Source: Colocasia esculenta (lineage: Eukaryota; Streptophyta; Magnoliopsida; Alismatales; Araceae). From it: a DNA stretch of 64,000 nucleotides. The translations under genes and the position numbers were made by a program. Each line of letters opens with the position of its first letter. Positions within the stretch are counted from its first letter, which is position 1. Of the stretch, positions 46,195 to 57,868 are shown in pieces. The notes under the pieces are model-generated. The model did no database searches. It was given only the letters and a program-made list of their open reading frames with translations, and was not told the DNA's origin. The DNA lies in the NCBI GenBank assembly GCA_014218235.1, contig CM024761.1, positions 86,987,968 through 87,051,967 on the forward strand, in the 5' to 3' direction.

Positions 46195-47179
46195 TGTCAC
46201 GTCCTAATAAAAGTCTATTTATCAGAAATGACAAAAAAATAGGTAAAAGAACTAGAACTTATCTTTATTTATCTAATATTCGTAGTGCTGAAGCTTAAGT
46301 AAATAAGTCTCCTCATTATAGTCTATATGAGAAGCAAGGAAAAGAAAACCTTTTTTTATTACATTTCATATTCACAACACTAAAGAAAAGTAAAAAGGTT
46401 GGACTTCTGAAGTTGGATGATCCACTCAGCACTCTCCCCTTAAGCATCAAGTTCACCCTGATCACCTGAAAAGGTAGGATTGTGTGAGCTAACTAGCCCA
46501 GTAGGATTCAATTCCTCTAAACAAAAAGGATCAAGATATTTGAAAATCAAGATAAGAGACTTGACTATTATCAACACTGAATGTCAAAGATGATTGAACA
46601 AGCATGTCAACTAGACAATAACTAGGTAATAGAAATACTGAAATAGGAATACATGGTCAGGAACTCATGATAATACCCATGTTCTGATTCAAATACATAT
46701 TCGCACATGAAAAGATAACATGATGACTAATCAAGCTTGTATTGATGCAATGCCAAGCATCCACAGATCCTTTATCGTTCCGTACAGCCTATAAACGAAT
46801 TCGGGTGCTCCTCCCAGGACTGGACCAGCCCTATTTGCACAGGCATATATCTCTAATGAGTCCAAAGACCCACAATTCGTCATCATAACTCCCTCTTGTA
46901 AAAGATTCAAGTAGGGGTACCCAAGTATTCAATATATTTCATATAACATGAGTTTAAGAATCAATGTCACTGAATATAGAAGATGGCAATTCTATAGAAG
47001 TCAATTTTTCTTGAAGAGTACAAGGGTGATTCAAAGTAAGTATGGACAGAAATTGGATGATCCCTTCTAGTGTTAAAGTGGTAGAAACCAAAGGGAATGA
47101 GGGATACAACTGGCTAGGCTAATAGTCTAATGAAACAACAGGAGATTGAACAAGAAAAGGTACTGAAAAACTGGACAGA

Positions 47180-47415
47180 ACAGTGTATGTCGATAGCCAG
47201 AAGGTGGATGTCGACAGATGCAACTTTTCAGAACCACATTTCTAGAATCTGGCAGTACCTGTCGACAGGCCAGGGTTGGTTGTCAACAAGCCAGGTCCAT
47301 CTGTCTACAGGCAAGGGTTATCTGTCGACAACTTCTGGTTTTTCTGAAGTTCTGGGTTCTGGAAGCTTGAGGCCTGTCGACAAGTGATCCCCATCTGTCG
47401 ACAGCCGCAAGATCA
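47180..47415. repeat. CTGTCGACAG motif cluster in LTR Y1
   Basis: About eight copies of the palindrome CTGTCGACAG or near variants (TGTCGATAG, TGTCAACAA, TGTCTACAG, TGTCGACAA) lie within 235 bases, separated by unlike spacers. Y2 (both LTRs and interior) and Y3 carry the same motif. Confidence 0.9.
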
Positions 47416-48959
47416 ACTTCCAGAAGTGGATCTACAACCAATCTAAGGACCTTTTCAATGATACCTATGAATCCAAACATGAATAACAACAACTAGAAGG
47501 ACTTGTTTACAGCTCCAAATACTACTTTACATGGAAGACAAAATTAAAGCAAGAGAAAAACACAATCTGAACATGGGTGGCTAGAGACTTAAGAAAACAC
47601 AAAGTACTGGAAAAACAACTCATCTAAATAATTGTTACTTGCATTCAATAGGAAGACTTCTACAATTACACATGCTAGAACATGTTTACAAGGGATGAAC
47701 ACACAGTCTTAAAGGTGTTTATGGAATCAAAACAAGTGTGTAAGGATTTAAACACCTAAACAGGAGACTCCTTAGCACAACCAGAAGATAAGAATGGAAA
47801 AGAAGAAAGGAATCCTACAAACATATGCTAAAACATGTTTATAAGAGATAAACACACAGTTCTAAAGATGGTCTACAAGATTGAAGGCAAGTATGTATGT
47901 GGTCATGAACTCTTTAGCAAAGGTAGGAGACAAGGATGAGAGAAGAATAAAGAATCCTACATGATTAGAAAGGAATGAAAGTTCCTCTTCTCTTCCCAAT
48001 GAGAGAACAAGTTGCAGGAGGAAAGAAACAGGATGACTTTGTGTAGCAGTCACGGCCAGTGCACAGGATGAAGAGGTAGCAGAAGAAGAAGCAATAGCAG
48101 CAGCCACAGCATCAGCTACACCCACAGCAAGAGCAGTAGAAGTAGCAGCTGCAGCAGCAACAACTTCCACAAGGCAAAGGCAGCAGCAACACACCAACAG
48201 TAGTGGCTGGAGCAAGGGCAGGCGCAAGAACATAAGTGGAAAACTCCCATGAAGGTTTGAAGGAGAGGTTTTATAACCCTCAGCTTACATGCATGCACGA
48301 CACGTCGGCTCACAGGTGTTGAGGTAAAAACCTCATTTACCCACCCATAGCCACGTTCACCATGCAAGCTTCAGGAGTTACATGTAATGTAAGAACGTGT
48401 AGGGTGTTTAACCCCCAATGACATGAGCTTACGTTGCCCATATTACATAAGCAAGAAAAATCCCAAAAATAGTTACCGTAATTGGGCAATAATTCAGCTG
48501 GCCCATTTGACCCCAAGTTTATATGTCCTAACAGTGTTCAATCAAGTTTAAATTTCAACCATAAGCTAATGGAAATGTTCTACAAATTATGGTGATTTTA
48601 GTTTAATTTTTAGAATTTATTTTTCTCACAGCAAAAATTACCTAAAAATTAGTTGTGTCGGCTTAATCTCGAAATTTGCACATCAACAATTCTAGATATT
48701 TACATTTTTGATATCAGTAGATTCTTTTGAAAATTATGGTGTTCTCGAATTTCATTTTCGTTACAGAATTCTGGTGTCGCCCTGTCGGAGCGCGCACCTC
48801 TGAGTACGACACTGGAATAGTATTAATTATTACCAATTATTATTAAATTAAAGTTAATTACATCTCATGATAGTGGTTATGTTTAATCATCAAATTATTC
48901 ACATTTTTCTAGTAAATAAACTTATCAGGGCATTACAACTCTCCCCCACTAAAGAAAAT

Positions 48960-49390
48960 TTGGTCCTCCAAATTTAACAAATACGAGTGCAACGACAATT
49001 AATACTGACCTGTAAATAATTCTGGATACTTGGTTTTGATGACATCATCCATTTCCCACGTTGCTTCATCTTGTCCTCTCTTATTCCACTGAATCATTAA
49101 TAATGGAACTTCCTTGTTCCGTAGTTGCTTGATTTTTCGGTCGAGGATTTGTACATGTCTTTCTTTATATGCCAAGTTTTCTCGTACATCCAGATCTTAG
49201 TATTCAATAATATGCTCAAGATCATAAACATATTTCCTCAACATTGACATATGAAAGATGTCATGTATATTGGATAATTGAGGTGGAAGTGTCAGTTGGT
49301 ATGTCATCTCTTCAACTCTCTTCAATATCTCGAACGGTCCAATGTATCTTGGACTCAACTTTCCTTTGATTCTAAATCTCTTAATTCCCC
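48960..49390 (-). pseudogene. Integrase C-terminus and chromodomain-like tail of Y1
   Basis: On the minus strand, KGKLSPRYIGPFEILKRVEE is the integrase GPF/Y segment, followed by LPPQLSNIHDIFHMSMLRKY. The tail VQILDRKIKQLRNKEVPLLM, IQWNKRGQDEATWEMDD and YPELF resembles the chromodomain-like end of Tekay/Reina elements. A TAA near 49198 and a frameshift near 49375 separate it from the integrase core. Confidence 0.8.
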
Positions 49391-50389
49391 TTCGAGTGAT
49401 ACTATAAGAAACAGATGATCACCTTGTTGAAATTCCAGCTCTCTTCTTAGTCGATAAACATAACTTTTCTGTCGGTCTTGGGCGGCTTTCATTCGATCAT
49501 GCACCAACTTAATAATTTTTGTCGTTTCTTGGATCATTTCAGGTCCGAGAATGTGAGATTCTTTTAACTCCACCCAATATAATGGTGATCTACACTGCTG
49601 ACCATATAAATCTTCAAACGGTGCCATTTGAATAGCAGACTGGTGGCTATTGTTATAGGCAAATTCTATAATTGCTAATTGATTACTCCAATCATTTCCA
49701 AATTCCAGGACACAGGCATGACACATATCCTCAATAATTTGATTTACTCGTTCTATTTGTCCATCAGTTTAAGGATGAAATGCAGTACTAAATTTCAACT
49801 TGGTTCCTAATGCATCTTGTAATTCTCTCCAGAAATGTGAAGTAAACCTTACATGTCTGTCAGAAATAATATCTTTTGGAATTCCATGTAATCGAACAAT
49901 TTCCTTCATGTACAAAGCTACTAAAACACTGATAGACCATCTTGTTTTAATAGCCAAGAAGTGAGCTGACTTTGTAAGTCGATCAATTATTACCCATATT
50001 GCATCGTATCCACTACATGTTCTGGGTAATCCCACAATAAAATCCATACCGACACTATCCCATTTCCATTCTGGTACCTCAAGGGGTTTTAACTTTCCTG
50101 TAGGTTTCTGGTGCTCAGCCTTGACTTTCTGACATGTTAAACATCTGGCTATGAAATTCACAATGTCTTTCTTCATGTTACACCACCAGATATGTTTCTT
50201 TAAGTCTTGGTACATTTTGACAGCTCCTGGATGGATAGTGTACTGTGCTCGATGAGCTTCTTCTAATATTTGCTTCTTGATTTCTAAACTATCTAGTACA
50301 CATAACCTGTTCCGGAACCGAAGATTTCCATGTGCATCTTCATTGAAGTCGGGTCTGGAATTCAGTTTCTCTCTGATTTCTATCAACAT
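49391..50389 (-). pseudogene. Integrase core of Y1
   Basis: Two minus-strand frames (50389-49769 and 49726-49355) make one integrase. The HHCC finger is EEAHRAQYTIHPGAVKM with CLTCQ. The core has Asp in GMDFIVGLPR, Asp in DIISDRHVRFTSHFW and Glu in DGQIERVNQIIEDM. The two frames are separated by one TAA at 49766-49768 in what is normally FHPQTDGQ, so a single C-to-T change explains it. The enzyme is otherwise complete, better kept than that of element A. Confidence 0.9.
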
Positions 50390-50621
50390 ATGATCATTGT
50401 CTTATTGTTCTTCAATTTGTCTCAACAGATCTGATTGTACTATCAAATTATCAATCACAACTCTATCTTTTTGTGGTTCAACTTTTAGATTCAATGTAGA
50501 AAATTCTTCCAAAAGTTTGCATTCCTTGACTTGCAATTGAAATAACTTGGCTACATGATTTCTACTGAGAGTATCAGCCACAGTATTACCTTTTCCAGGA
50601 TGGTATTCAATCTTAAAATAA
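50390..50621 (-). pseudogene. End of the RNase H domain of Y1
   Basis: The minus strand gives FKIEYHPGKGNTVADTLSRN directly next to the LINE, then a linker (VEPQKDRVVIDNLIVQSDLL) leading to integrase. This is the terminal IxYxPGKxNxVADxLSR motif of Ty3 RNase H. The LINE cut the gene just before it. Confidence 0.85.
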
Positions 50622-51826
50622 TTTTTTTTTGGTAAAAGATCCTCAGGGCCTCAAACTAGGAGAGTGCACCCTCCCCCAAAGGGGAAGAATGTACTCACTC
50701 CACCAGTGAGGGCGACCTGGGCCAAAGATATTATATAAGGTGAAAGAAGATACAAACATCCCAGGGGCGAACCCCATTACAGCATCCTAACATTCAAGAG
50801 GACGGATTTATCAATGATCATCGGGCCTTTACATGGATAAGGTAAGTTATGCGCCCCCCAAAACACCTCATTACATTTGATCTTCACAGCGAAGTTTGCA
50901 AGAACATCAGCCAATTGATTAGTTTCCCTATAGACATGGGACAAAAGGATGGGCTCCCGACTGATGAGAAAAATAACCTTTCTCCACCATCTATAAGACC
51001 GCCAAGATAACATCTTCTTCTTGCGGATGGAGTTGACAAGGACCTGTGAATCAGAATATATAATAGAGAGCCTGTAGCCTGAAGATGTAGCCAGCCGCAG
51101 TCCATCACAAAGCGCTCGAACTTCAGCGATCATGTTGGTTCCCACACCATAGAAATGAGAAAAAGCCATGTGCACATTACCTTGTGGGTCACGAATACAT
51201 CCACCACCTCCACACTCCCCGGGGTTGCCTTTGCAAGCTCTATCAACATTGAGACTAAAATCACATATTGGGGGAATCCATCTAACAAGCTTTAGCAATT
51301 TGGTGGAACACCGAGGGACATAACCGAACCACAGAAGAATTTGTAAATCCTTGGGATTCAGATCTACCTTGAACTGGAGCGCAGACAAGGAATGGGCAAC
51401 AGTGGACTTAATGTTGTTTATAATGATCCCAGCAGAAGAGTGAGTGGACTCAAACCTCCTACAACATCTATCTTTCCAGATAAACCACAACATGAGGATA
51501 ACGGAATAAAGGGAGACAAAGCCAAGGGGGGAGCGGATATTGGAATCCTGCAAGAAGCTCCAAAGGTGAGCAGTGATGTGGTTGTGCAATGTAACCTCAT
51601 GAGATACCAGGGGATATATCCAGCGCCACAGGGTGACCGCAAGATCACCATTGATTAAGAGGTGGTCCAAGTCTTCAATGTCAGGCAGATGATAGCAGGA
51701 ACAACAAGACACCAAGGGTATGCAAATATCAGAAATGCGGGCATCAACAAGAACAGCCCGGTGCAAAATTTTCCAGGAGAACAAAGACGCCCTTCTATAG
51801 AAACAATTATGTCAAAGCTTGGCAAG
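50622..51826 (-). mobile_element. LINE 2, 3' part (minus strand), inserted in Y1
   Basis: A T run at 50622-50630 is the poly-A end of a minus-strand LINE. It is about as similar to the LINE at 16285-18449 as two members of one L1 group. The element is interrupted at 51826/51827 by Y2 and resumes at 60696-61256, where its reading frame continues. The flanking duplication cannot be defined because X4 hides the 5' side. Confidence 0.88.
50777..51784 (-). pseudogene. LINE 2 ORF2 part: zf-RVT end and RNase H
   Basis: A 335-residue minus-strand frame starts inside zf-RVT (MFSWKILHRAVLVDAR, SCCSC) and runs to a natural stop. RNase H residues are Asp in LNVDRACKGNPG, Glu in AEVRALCDGL, Asp in IYSDSQVLV and the final Asp in ETNQLADVLANFA. 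The usual Gly of NVDGA is Arg. The first Met is not a real start, as the protein continues upstream. Between the two LINE parts, one TGA replaces the Trp of the KLWH motif at the join. Confidence 0.9.
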
Positions 51827-54658
51827 TGTCACGTCCCGTCATTTAATATATCTATAAATGTCGGAACGTGAGCGAAAGAGAAATCAAGAGTAAAATTGAA
51901 CTAATTGAACAGTAAATTTGCACAGAGGCTTCACTAAATAAAAATTATTATTCACCATTTAATAGGTGTTACATGGTTCTTATTTACAATGTAAAAATAA
52001 AATGCCACCATGGTTGGTCTCTCCACACACAAGTCCCGAAGTCCCGCCTTGTAAAATTGTAGATTACCTAAAAAAGTGGAATTTGATGAGCTAACTAGCC
52101 CAGTAGAATTCAATTCCTTGAAATAGAAAGGATTCAAACGTATAATCTCAAGATAAGATCATATGTATAGCTAGCACTGAGTGTTCAAGAAATTGGACAA
52201 ATGAGCCAAATTGATATCACGTATTGAACAAGAATAGTTTAGAAGCAAGATCAAGAACTCAGGATGATACCTGAATTCAGAGTCAGACACATTTCCACAC
52301 ACACAAGCATGATATGATGACTAATCAATCGCGAACTGATGCATGCCAACATCCACGATGTCCTCATCGCCCCCACGTGGCCACTGACGAATTCGGGCGC
52401 TCCCCCCAGGACTGAACCAGCCCTTTATTTGCCAGGCATATTTCTCGAATGAGTCCCAAAGACTCACAACTCGTCATCATCACACACTCATTTTTATAAT
52501 GAATCAAGGATACACAAGGGTTCATTCAAAGTTTACACACAAGAGTGAAGGAACTTTGTTTCCTTACTGATTTCAGAAATTGATAGTCCTTCGAGGTCAG
52601 TTTTGTTCGAAACTTTGGAGAAATAATTCATGATAAAAAGAAAGGTACATGACTAGTTTTAGTAGGTGTTTAGGTAGTAAAAACCACAAGATATAGGTGG
52701 ACTATTAGGTGGCACAATTGGGTAAGATTGGCATCAAGGAATGGAGCAAAACAGGTGCTGGAAACATGGCACTATCAGTACCTGTCGACAGACACAAGCT
52801 TGCTATTGACAGGGGCTGGTTTCCAGAAACAGAACTTCAGTTCTGTATGCATCTGTCGACAGCAAGCTATGGGCCTGTCGACAGCAACATACAGTGGTGA
52901 TTTCATGGTTCTAGAAATAGGTTCCCGTCAACAGCAAGAAGCTCGTCTGTCGACAGATTCAGTGTGAACTTTCAGAAATTGCTCCAAACCAACTAGAAAT
53001 GGTATTAACAAACTCTTCTATCATTCCTAACATGATTAGGACTTGGAACAAGTATGATTTCAGGTTTATAGCTCAATGTAACATGACAAGAAAATGGAAG
53101 AAGATCATGGAATATAAATCACATGGATGTTTAGCAAGAAGTTAGTCTTAATGAAAATTGAATGGAAAAGCATTTCTCTCAGAACTCTCTTCTCATTCTC
53201 CATTAATCACTTATCAAGTACACTTACTTGAGACTTCCATGGCCTCTCAATGAATCAATCTCACGAAGAAGAAAGAACCGTTTTGGTTCTGTCTACACTA
53301 CACCATGGAACCGATAGGATTTCAGATTTTAAACAAATTGAGGGAATGAAAAAGGAGTAATGTGTAACTTCCCATGGCTTAAGGACTAACTAAATATGAG
53401 GAAAGGTTTGTTTTCTACCATGGACAACCTCTCTAAGCTTTGGACAATAGCATGACTTCTTCAGATTTGAATATCACCTAACTTATTAGATTTGAAAATA
53501 GCATGCTAAGGTACCACATACCATTAACCAGCAATTCAATGAGGAATAACAGGGGAACGAAGAAAGGTTAGGAAGAGAATCCTCCCATGATCATACTTCC
53601 TGAACTAAAGAATGACAGACACATGATAAGGATCACTTCAAACAATCAATCTAAGAGTGGAAAGGAAGAGGATTAGGAATTGAATCCTACCTTTCTAGGT
53701 AGAGTAAGTTTCTCTTCAGTATAAAAACCCACAAAATCGGAGGAAGGAGTGAAAAGCTTGCAATGTAAGGTAGCCTTAACAGATGTACTGTTGCACTGGA
53801 GAAGTGAGGGTCCTTCGCAGGCCAAGTAGCAGCAACACACAACAAGAATTCCAGCCGTAACTTGTTCCAAAACAGGAGGCAAGAGAAACAATAGCTCCAA
53901 CTACTAATCTAACTCAAGAACCTTGCACACACAGTAGCAGCATAACGGGAGAAAGGTGGAAGATGGTTACGCAGCAGGTTGGGGGATATTTATAACCCCA
54001 AAGATTTCCATGCACAACGACAGGTCGATGGCTAATGTGTCATGGTAAGAATCTTTAACCCTTACCTTAACACGTAGCTCATGCAACCATCACCTTGGTT
54101 ACACGCAATTAATGGTAATGATAGCCTAATCCTTGGTGCAGTGGCTCTTTAAGAGCCTTACACATATGCCACTAAAATTACAGGAAAATTGTTATCGTAA
54201 CTGGCCCTTAAATCAAATGGCCCAATGATTCCTATGTAAACCTATCCAAATGGTGTCCATTTGTGTTCAAATTTCAACCATAGACTATTGTGATAGTTTT
54301 ACAAAGTATGGTGATTTTTATTTAATTTTTAGATTTTATTTTACACTGGGTGAAAATTCACCCGAAAAATAGTCGCGTCGACTTATCCTCGAAGTCCGTA
54401 TGTCAAAAAATTCAGAGATTTATATTTCTGAGATGTCCACATTTTTCTTGAAATTATGATGTTCTCATATTTTTATTTTGTTGTCATTTTTCGGTGTCGC
54501 CCTGTGGGAGCGCGCACCTCTGTGTACGACAATGGGGTAACGTATGTTACCATTAATTAAACCCAAATTCTAATTATTTCAATTTAATGACAATACTAAT
54601 ATATAATAACCACATTATTAATATTTTCTTAACACTTTAAAATTTTTGGGGCGTTACA
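51827..54658 (-). repeat. 3' LTR of Y2 (left)
   Basis: It carries CTGTCGACAG motifs at 52781-52960 and a minus-strand TATA, TTATAAATAT, at 53986-53995. Next to it in the interior, CTCCCCTACTAAGAAAAGAG (54660-54680) is the complement of the polypurine tract. Frames inside are not genes. Confidence 0.93.
52775..52965. repeat. CTGTCGACAG cluster, left LTR of Y2
   Basis: Four exact CTGTCGACAG copies (about 52782, 52854, 52875 and 52948) and two decayed ones (CTATTGACAG, CCGTCAACAG) occur in 180 bases. The right LTR at 58820-59005 has five exact copies and one CTATCGACAG. Where left and right differ, the left has TG or CA instead of CG. Confidence 0.92.
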
Positions 54659-55241
54659 CTCTCCCCTACTAAGAAAAGAGTTTGGTCCTCCAAACTCCTT
54701 GACTAGTTTGGATGGATCACAAAGATGTAAGTTTTCAGTCTTTTAAAATTTATTTAATCCAAATTAGGCACATCAATCCCGTCATGGTTATTATGTCATA
54801 TGATGTTTACACTCTATATAATTTTTTATCATAACATTGTCAGTTGATGGAAATCTAGATATTAAAGAGCAATATTGTGATCATGGGTTCAATTAGATAC
54901 GACCTTTACTATGTTCTCTATCTCTGGCAGTAGTATATTATACCCAAAGTCTCCCCCACTAAGGAATAACCTTACTCCTTAGAGGGTTGTGTAAATACAT
55001 ATTCCCTTGCGAAGGGTAATAAAGTATGACAAGAATGATGAATGTGAAGAATATGGAGATAGACAACAAGAATTTTATTTATCCCATAAGATTTCTATTA
55101 CAGAATTCTATAGTCAGCCTTATAAAGTTACATTGATTGGCAAAACTTACCAAGTTTTGATATATTGTAACAACTAAAAGCAAGTATTTGTCACTATACT
55201 CAAGTCCTATTGACTTATACATGAAATTACTTCTAATAGCT

Positions 55242-55700
55242 TCAGTCACTTTTCCCTATGGCTTCAAGTTTTCCTGAACTCTTATCTTTGCTCTGAGAGA
55301 GTACAGGACATTTTGAGATCCGATGCTCCAGACTTCCGCACTTTAAACATGCTCCTAGTTTTCGCCAACAGTTCTCTTTGACATGACCTGATTTGTGACA
55401 ACATGCACAAGCTTCCTTAAGTTGTGCCTTAACGTTCGCTTGCTTGTTGGCATTCTTACTCTTTTTGTTCTCTTTGCTCCGCTTCATCTTCTGTTTGCCA
55501 GCTATTTCTCTATTACTGGGGAGAACTGTCTTCTTCCGTATGGACACTGTAATACTTATTGTTTCTTGAGAGTTTGGACTATTAATATTCTTATACAGCT
55601 TCATTTTTCCTTGATCAACAACGGGAACTACCCGTTCTAAGGACTGAGCAAGGTTGTCCATTGCATGTTGAACCTCTTTCCAATGTGCTTCTTCTCCCAT
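55242..55700 (-). pseudogene. gag: Gag zinc-knuckle protein fragment of Y2
   Basis: A 152-residue minus-strand frame (start at 55700, MGEEAHWKEVQHAMDN) has a basic middle (KQKMKRSKENKKSKNANKQ) and two CCHC zinc knuckles, CACCHKSGHVKENC and CLKCGSLEHRISKC. It corresponds to the nucleocapsid end of Gag. A capsid domain and all of pol are absent. The frame itself is open, so a small RNA-binding protein is possible, although it may equally be a remnant. The two-knuckle arrangement is closer to Ty3 Gag than to the copia gag elsewhere in the window. Confidence 0.75.
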
Positions 55701-57868
55701 TACGCGGGCTAAGTAAACAAATTTAAATTAAGTTAATCAAAACTACGATCACTTGATTGAGGTCAAGTCTAGAAAACATGGAGTTGATTTTCTAAATCTT
55801 CCTACTGTCCCAAGTCAATTTGTTTGTGTGCGTTGACACGCCAAGCTTCTGATTAGTTGAAGCAAAATTTTGAGATTTACTCTCAACTTAGAGACAATTG
55901 ATCCTTACGTTACAGTTAGAAGAGGAATGCAATAAACTCTAGCCTGAAGAAAATGCTATTAGGAGTTTAAGGAATCATCTGATCAAATCCAAACTTTAGT
56001 ACAAAATGTTTACATATTCTTGCATTTCTTCATAAATTACTCCAGTAGATTTTTTTTTTCTATTTCTTTTCTTCACCAATCTATTTGGTTATCCACTTCA
56101 GTAGAGATAAATAGATTTAATCCTACCTTACGTATAAGATTCGTGAGATTTAAAACAATCTTGAAATTTTGATTCATCAATTGTGTGAGTGTTTCACACA
56201 TTTAAGTTATTAAAGAGCTTCACTTGATTTAGTAAGAATTGGATGTAGATAATGATTAAATAATCTATCTTAGTGGTATAATAATTTAGAATCCAAGAAA
56301 ATTAGAAAGTCAACGGAAGAATATATCATGAGGATAGTCATGAAATCTATATGATTGATTGAACTATTCATTTACTAATTCTTATTCAAAGTTGGAGATA
56401 ATAACATATCAATACAAAAGCCATGTTGATGTAAATTAAGGGATGAACAGGTTTGACTTTTCTTTCAGTAGGAGAGGGCTCCCTTGGAGAAGTCATATGT
56501 GTGTTTATCATTTTTCGCCGGACCTTGGATTCTTAGCATTCTACTAGGTTTATTTGAATTATGAGATTTTTAGGTAGGCCAAATTGTGAGAAATTAGAAA
56601 TACGCTATTTTGATGGAATCGCCAAAATCGTATTTTTCTTCTTTGGTGGGAGAGTTGACGTTTTATTGGTAAGAGATATGATATTTCTGATATTTTTATT
56701 GGATTCAAATGGGGGGTACTTCCTTATTTACATGTAATATCTTAAGTAAATGAAACATTTACTTAAATGATATGGAATGTAAATAAGGTATGTGTTTCAG
56801 TTCTACAGGGTGCCTTCTGACTGAACTGCTGACACTTCTGACTGAAAAAGGACCAGTTCATCACAGACTGGTGTCTGTCGACAGCTAGGAAGTGGTTGTC
56901 GACAGATAGCAACAGACAGAGCATGGTTTGCTGGCCCTGGGATAGTATCTGTCGACAGATATAGGCTGGCTGTCGACAGATAGCAACAGACCCAGCAATC
57001 TGAGGCTCTGGGAGACTGGGCCTGTCAACAGCTATGGGCTAGCTATTGACAGATAGCAGCAGTCCTTACAGAAATGACTTTAAATCCATCCTAAACACTC
57101 TAATTATAGAGCTTAAGAACCAAGGCTTGATTTATATCAAATAGAAAAATCCAAATATAGTTTTCATAGTGGTTTGTGAACTAAACAAGAAAGATGAAAC
57201 ATGAGGTTTACAATTCAAACTTGTCCAGCTAGAAACTAAACATAGTCAAGTACTGGAAGTATAGTTTTAATAGCAATAGTTTATTGAAAGATTCCTATAA
57301 GATAGACACTAATCACAAAGTGTTTCATGGATCTAAATCAAGGATTGAAGTACCCCACAACTAAATAGAAGTCCTCACACTGTTCTAAAGGTATTGAGAC
57401 TTCTACAAAACTCTATAGCATGTACAAGGATTAAGGGTGGAAGAAGAAGAAAAATATTGATCACCCAATAAAACAAGGATCTTCTTCTCCCCACATGAAA
57501 GTGTTTATCTCAATTGAAAGAAGAACATGAAAATTACTGGTATAGCAACTTGTTCATTTATCAAGAATTCCTTGTCATGTGTGGAGGACAGAACTGAATC
57601 AGAGGGAGATGAATCCTACAGGACATGGAACAAAAAGGAAATATGGGTTTATATAAATGGAGAGACTATAAGTATGAGGTTATGGAAGTGGAGAAGAATT
57701 ATAGGGAAGAACCTACCTCTAAATTTTTATTTCATACTCAATACAATCTATATCCGACTTTTACCTATCTAGCTTAATCTTAGGCTTTCTACCCATCCTC
57801 ACAGGTCACTACAGGATGTTGAGGACCGATAACTATTTGAATCCTCAACCAATGCTCTGATACCATTC
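55701..57868 (-). other. Interior of Y2 without pol, with LTR-like motifs
   Basis: No coding sequence was found in 2.1 kb. At 56870-57055 there are four CTGTCGACAG-type copies and two decayed ones, a cluster otherwise typical of Y LTRs. At 56690-56790 there is a block shared in inverted form with 42525-42620. It contains an inverted repeat of TTACATGTAATATCTTAAG type. The plus-strand frame 57527-57769 is not supported by any domain. Confidence 0.6.
57854..57865 (-). other. Primer binding site of Y2 (tRNA-iMet)
   Basis: On the minus strand TGGTATCAGAGC lies three bases inside the 5' (right) LTR boundary at 57869. It fixes the orientation of Y2 as minus. Confidence 0.9.

Larger units (their letters stand above)
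46195..50621 (-). mobile_element. Y1: Ty3/gypsy element of family Y (3' LTR and 3' half of pol)
   Basis: The left LTR (46195-48937, 2743 bases) is the 3' LTR of a minus-strand element. The interior 48938-50621 encodes, on the minus strand, the end of RNase H, integrase and a chromodomain-like tail. At 50621 it is interrupted inside RNase H by a LINE. The rest of pol, gag and the 5' LTR are not in the window. The TGTAACGCCC-like ends (minus strand) and the chromodomain-like tail suggest a Tekay-type chromovirus. A minus-strand TATA, GTTATAAAAC, lies at 48268-48277. Confidence 0.88.

Noticed and set aside
47862..48367. Leu/Ala/Cys-rich minus-strand frames in the Y1 LTR
   Set aside because: They come from a GCA/CAG-rich patch within the LTR, with no counterpart kept in Y2.
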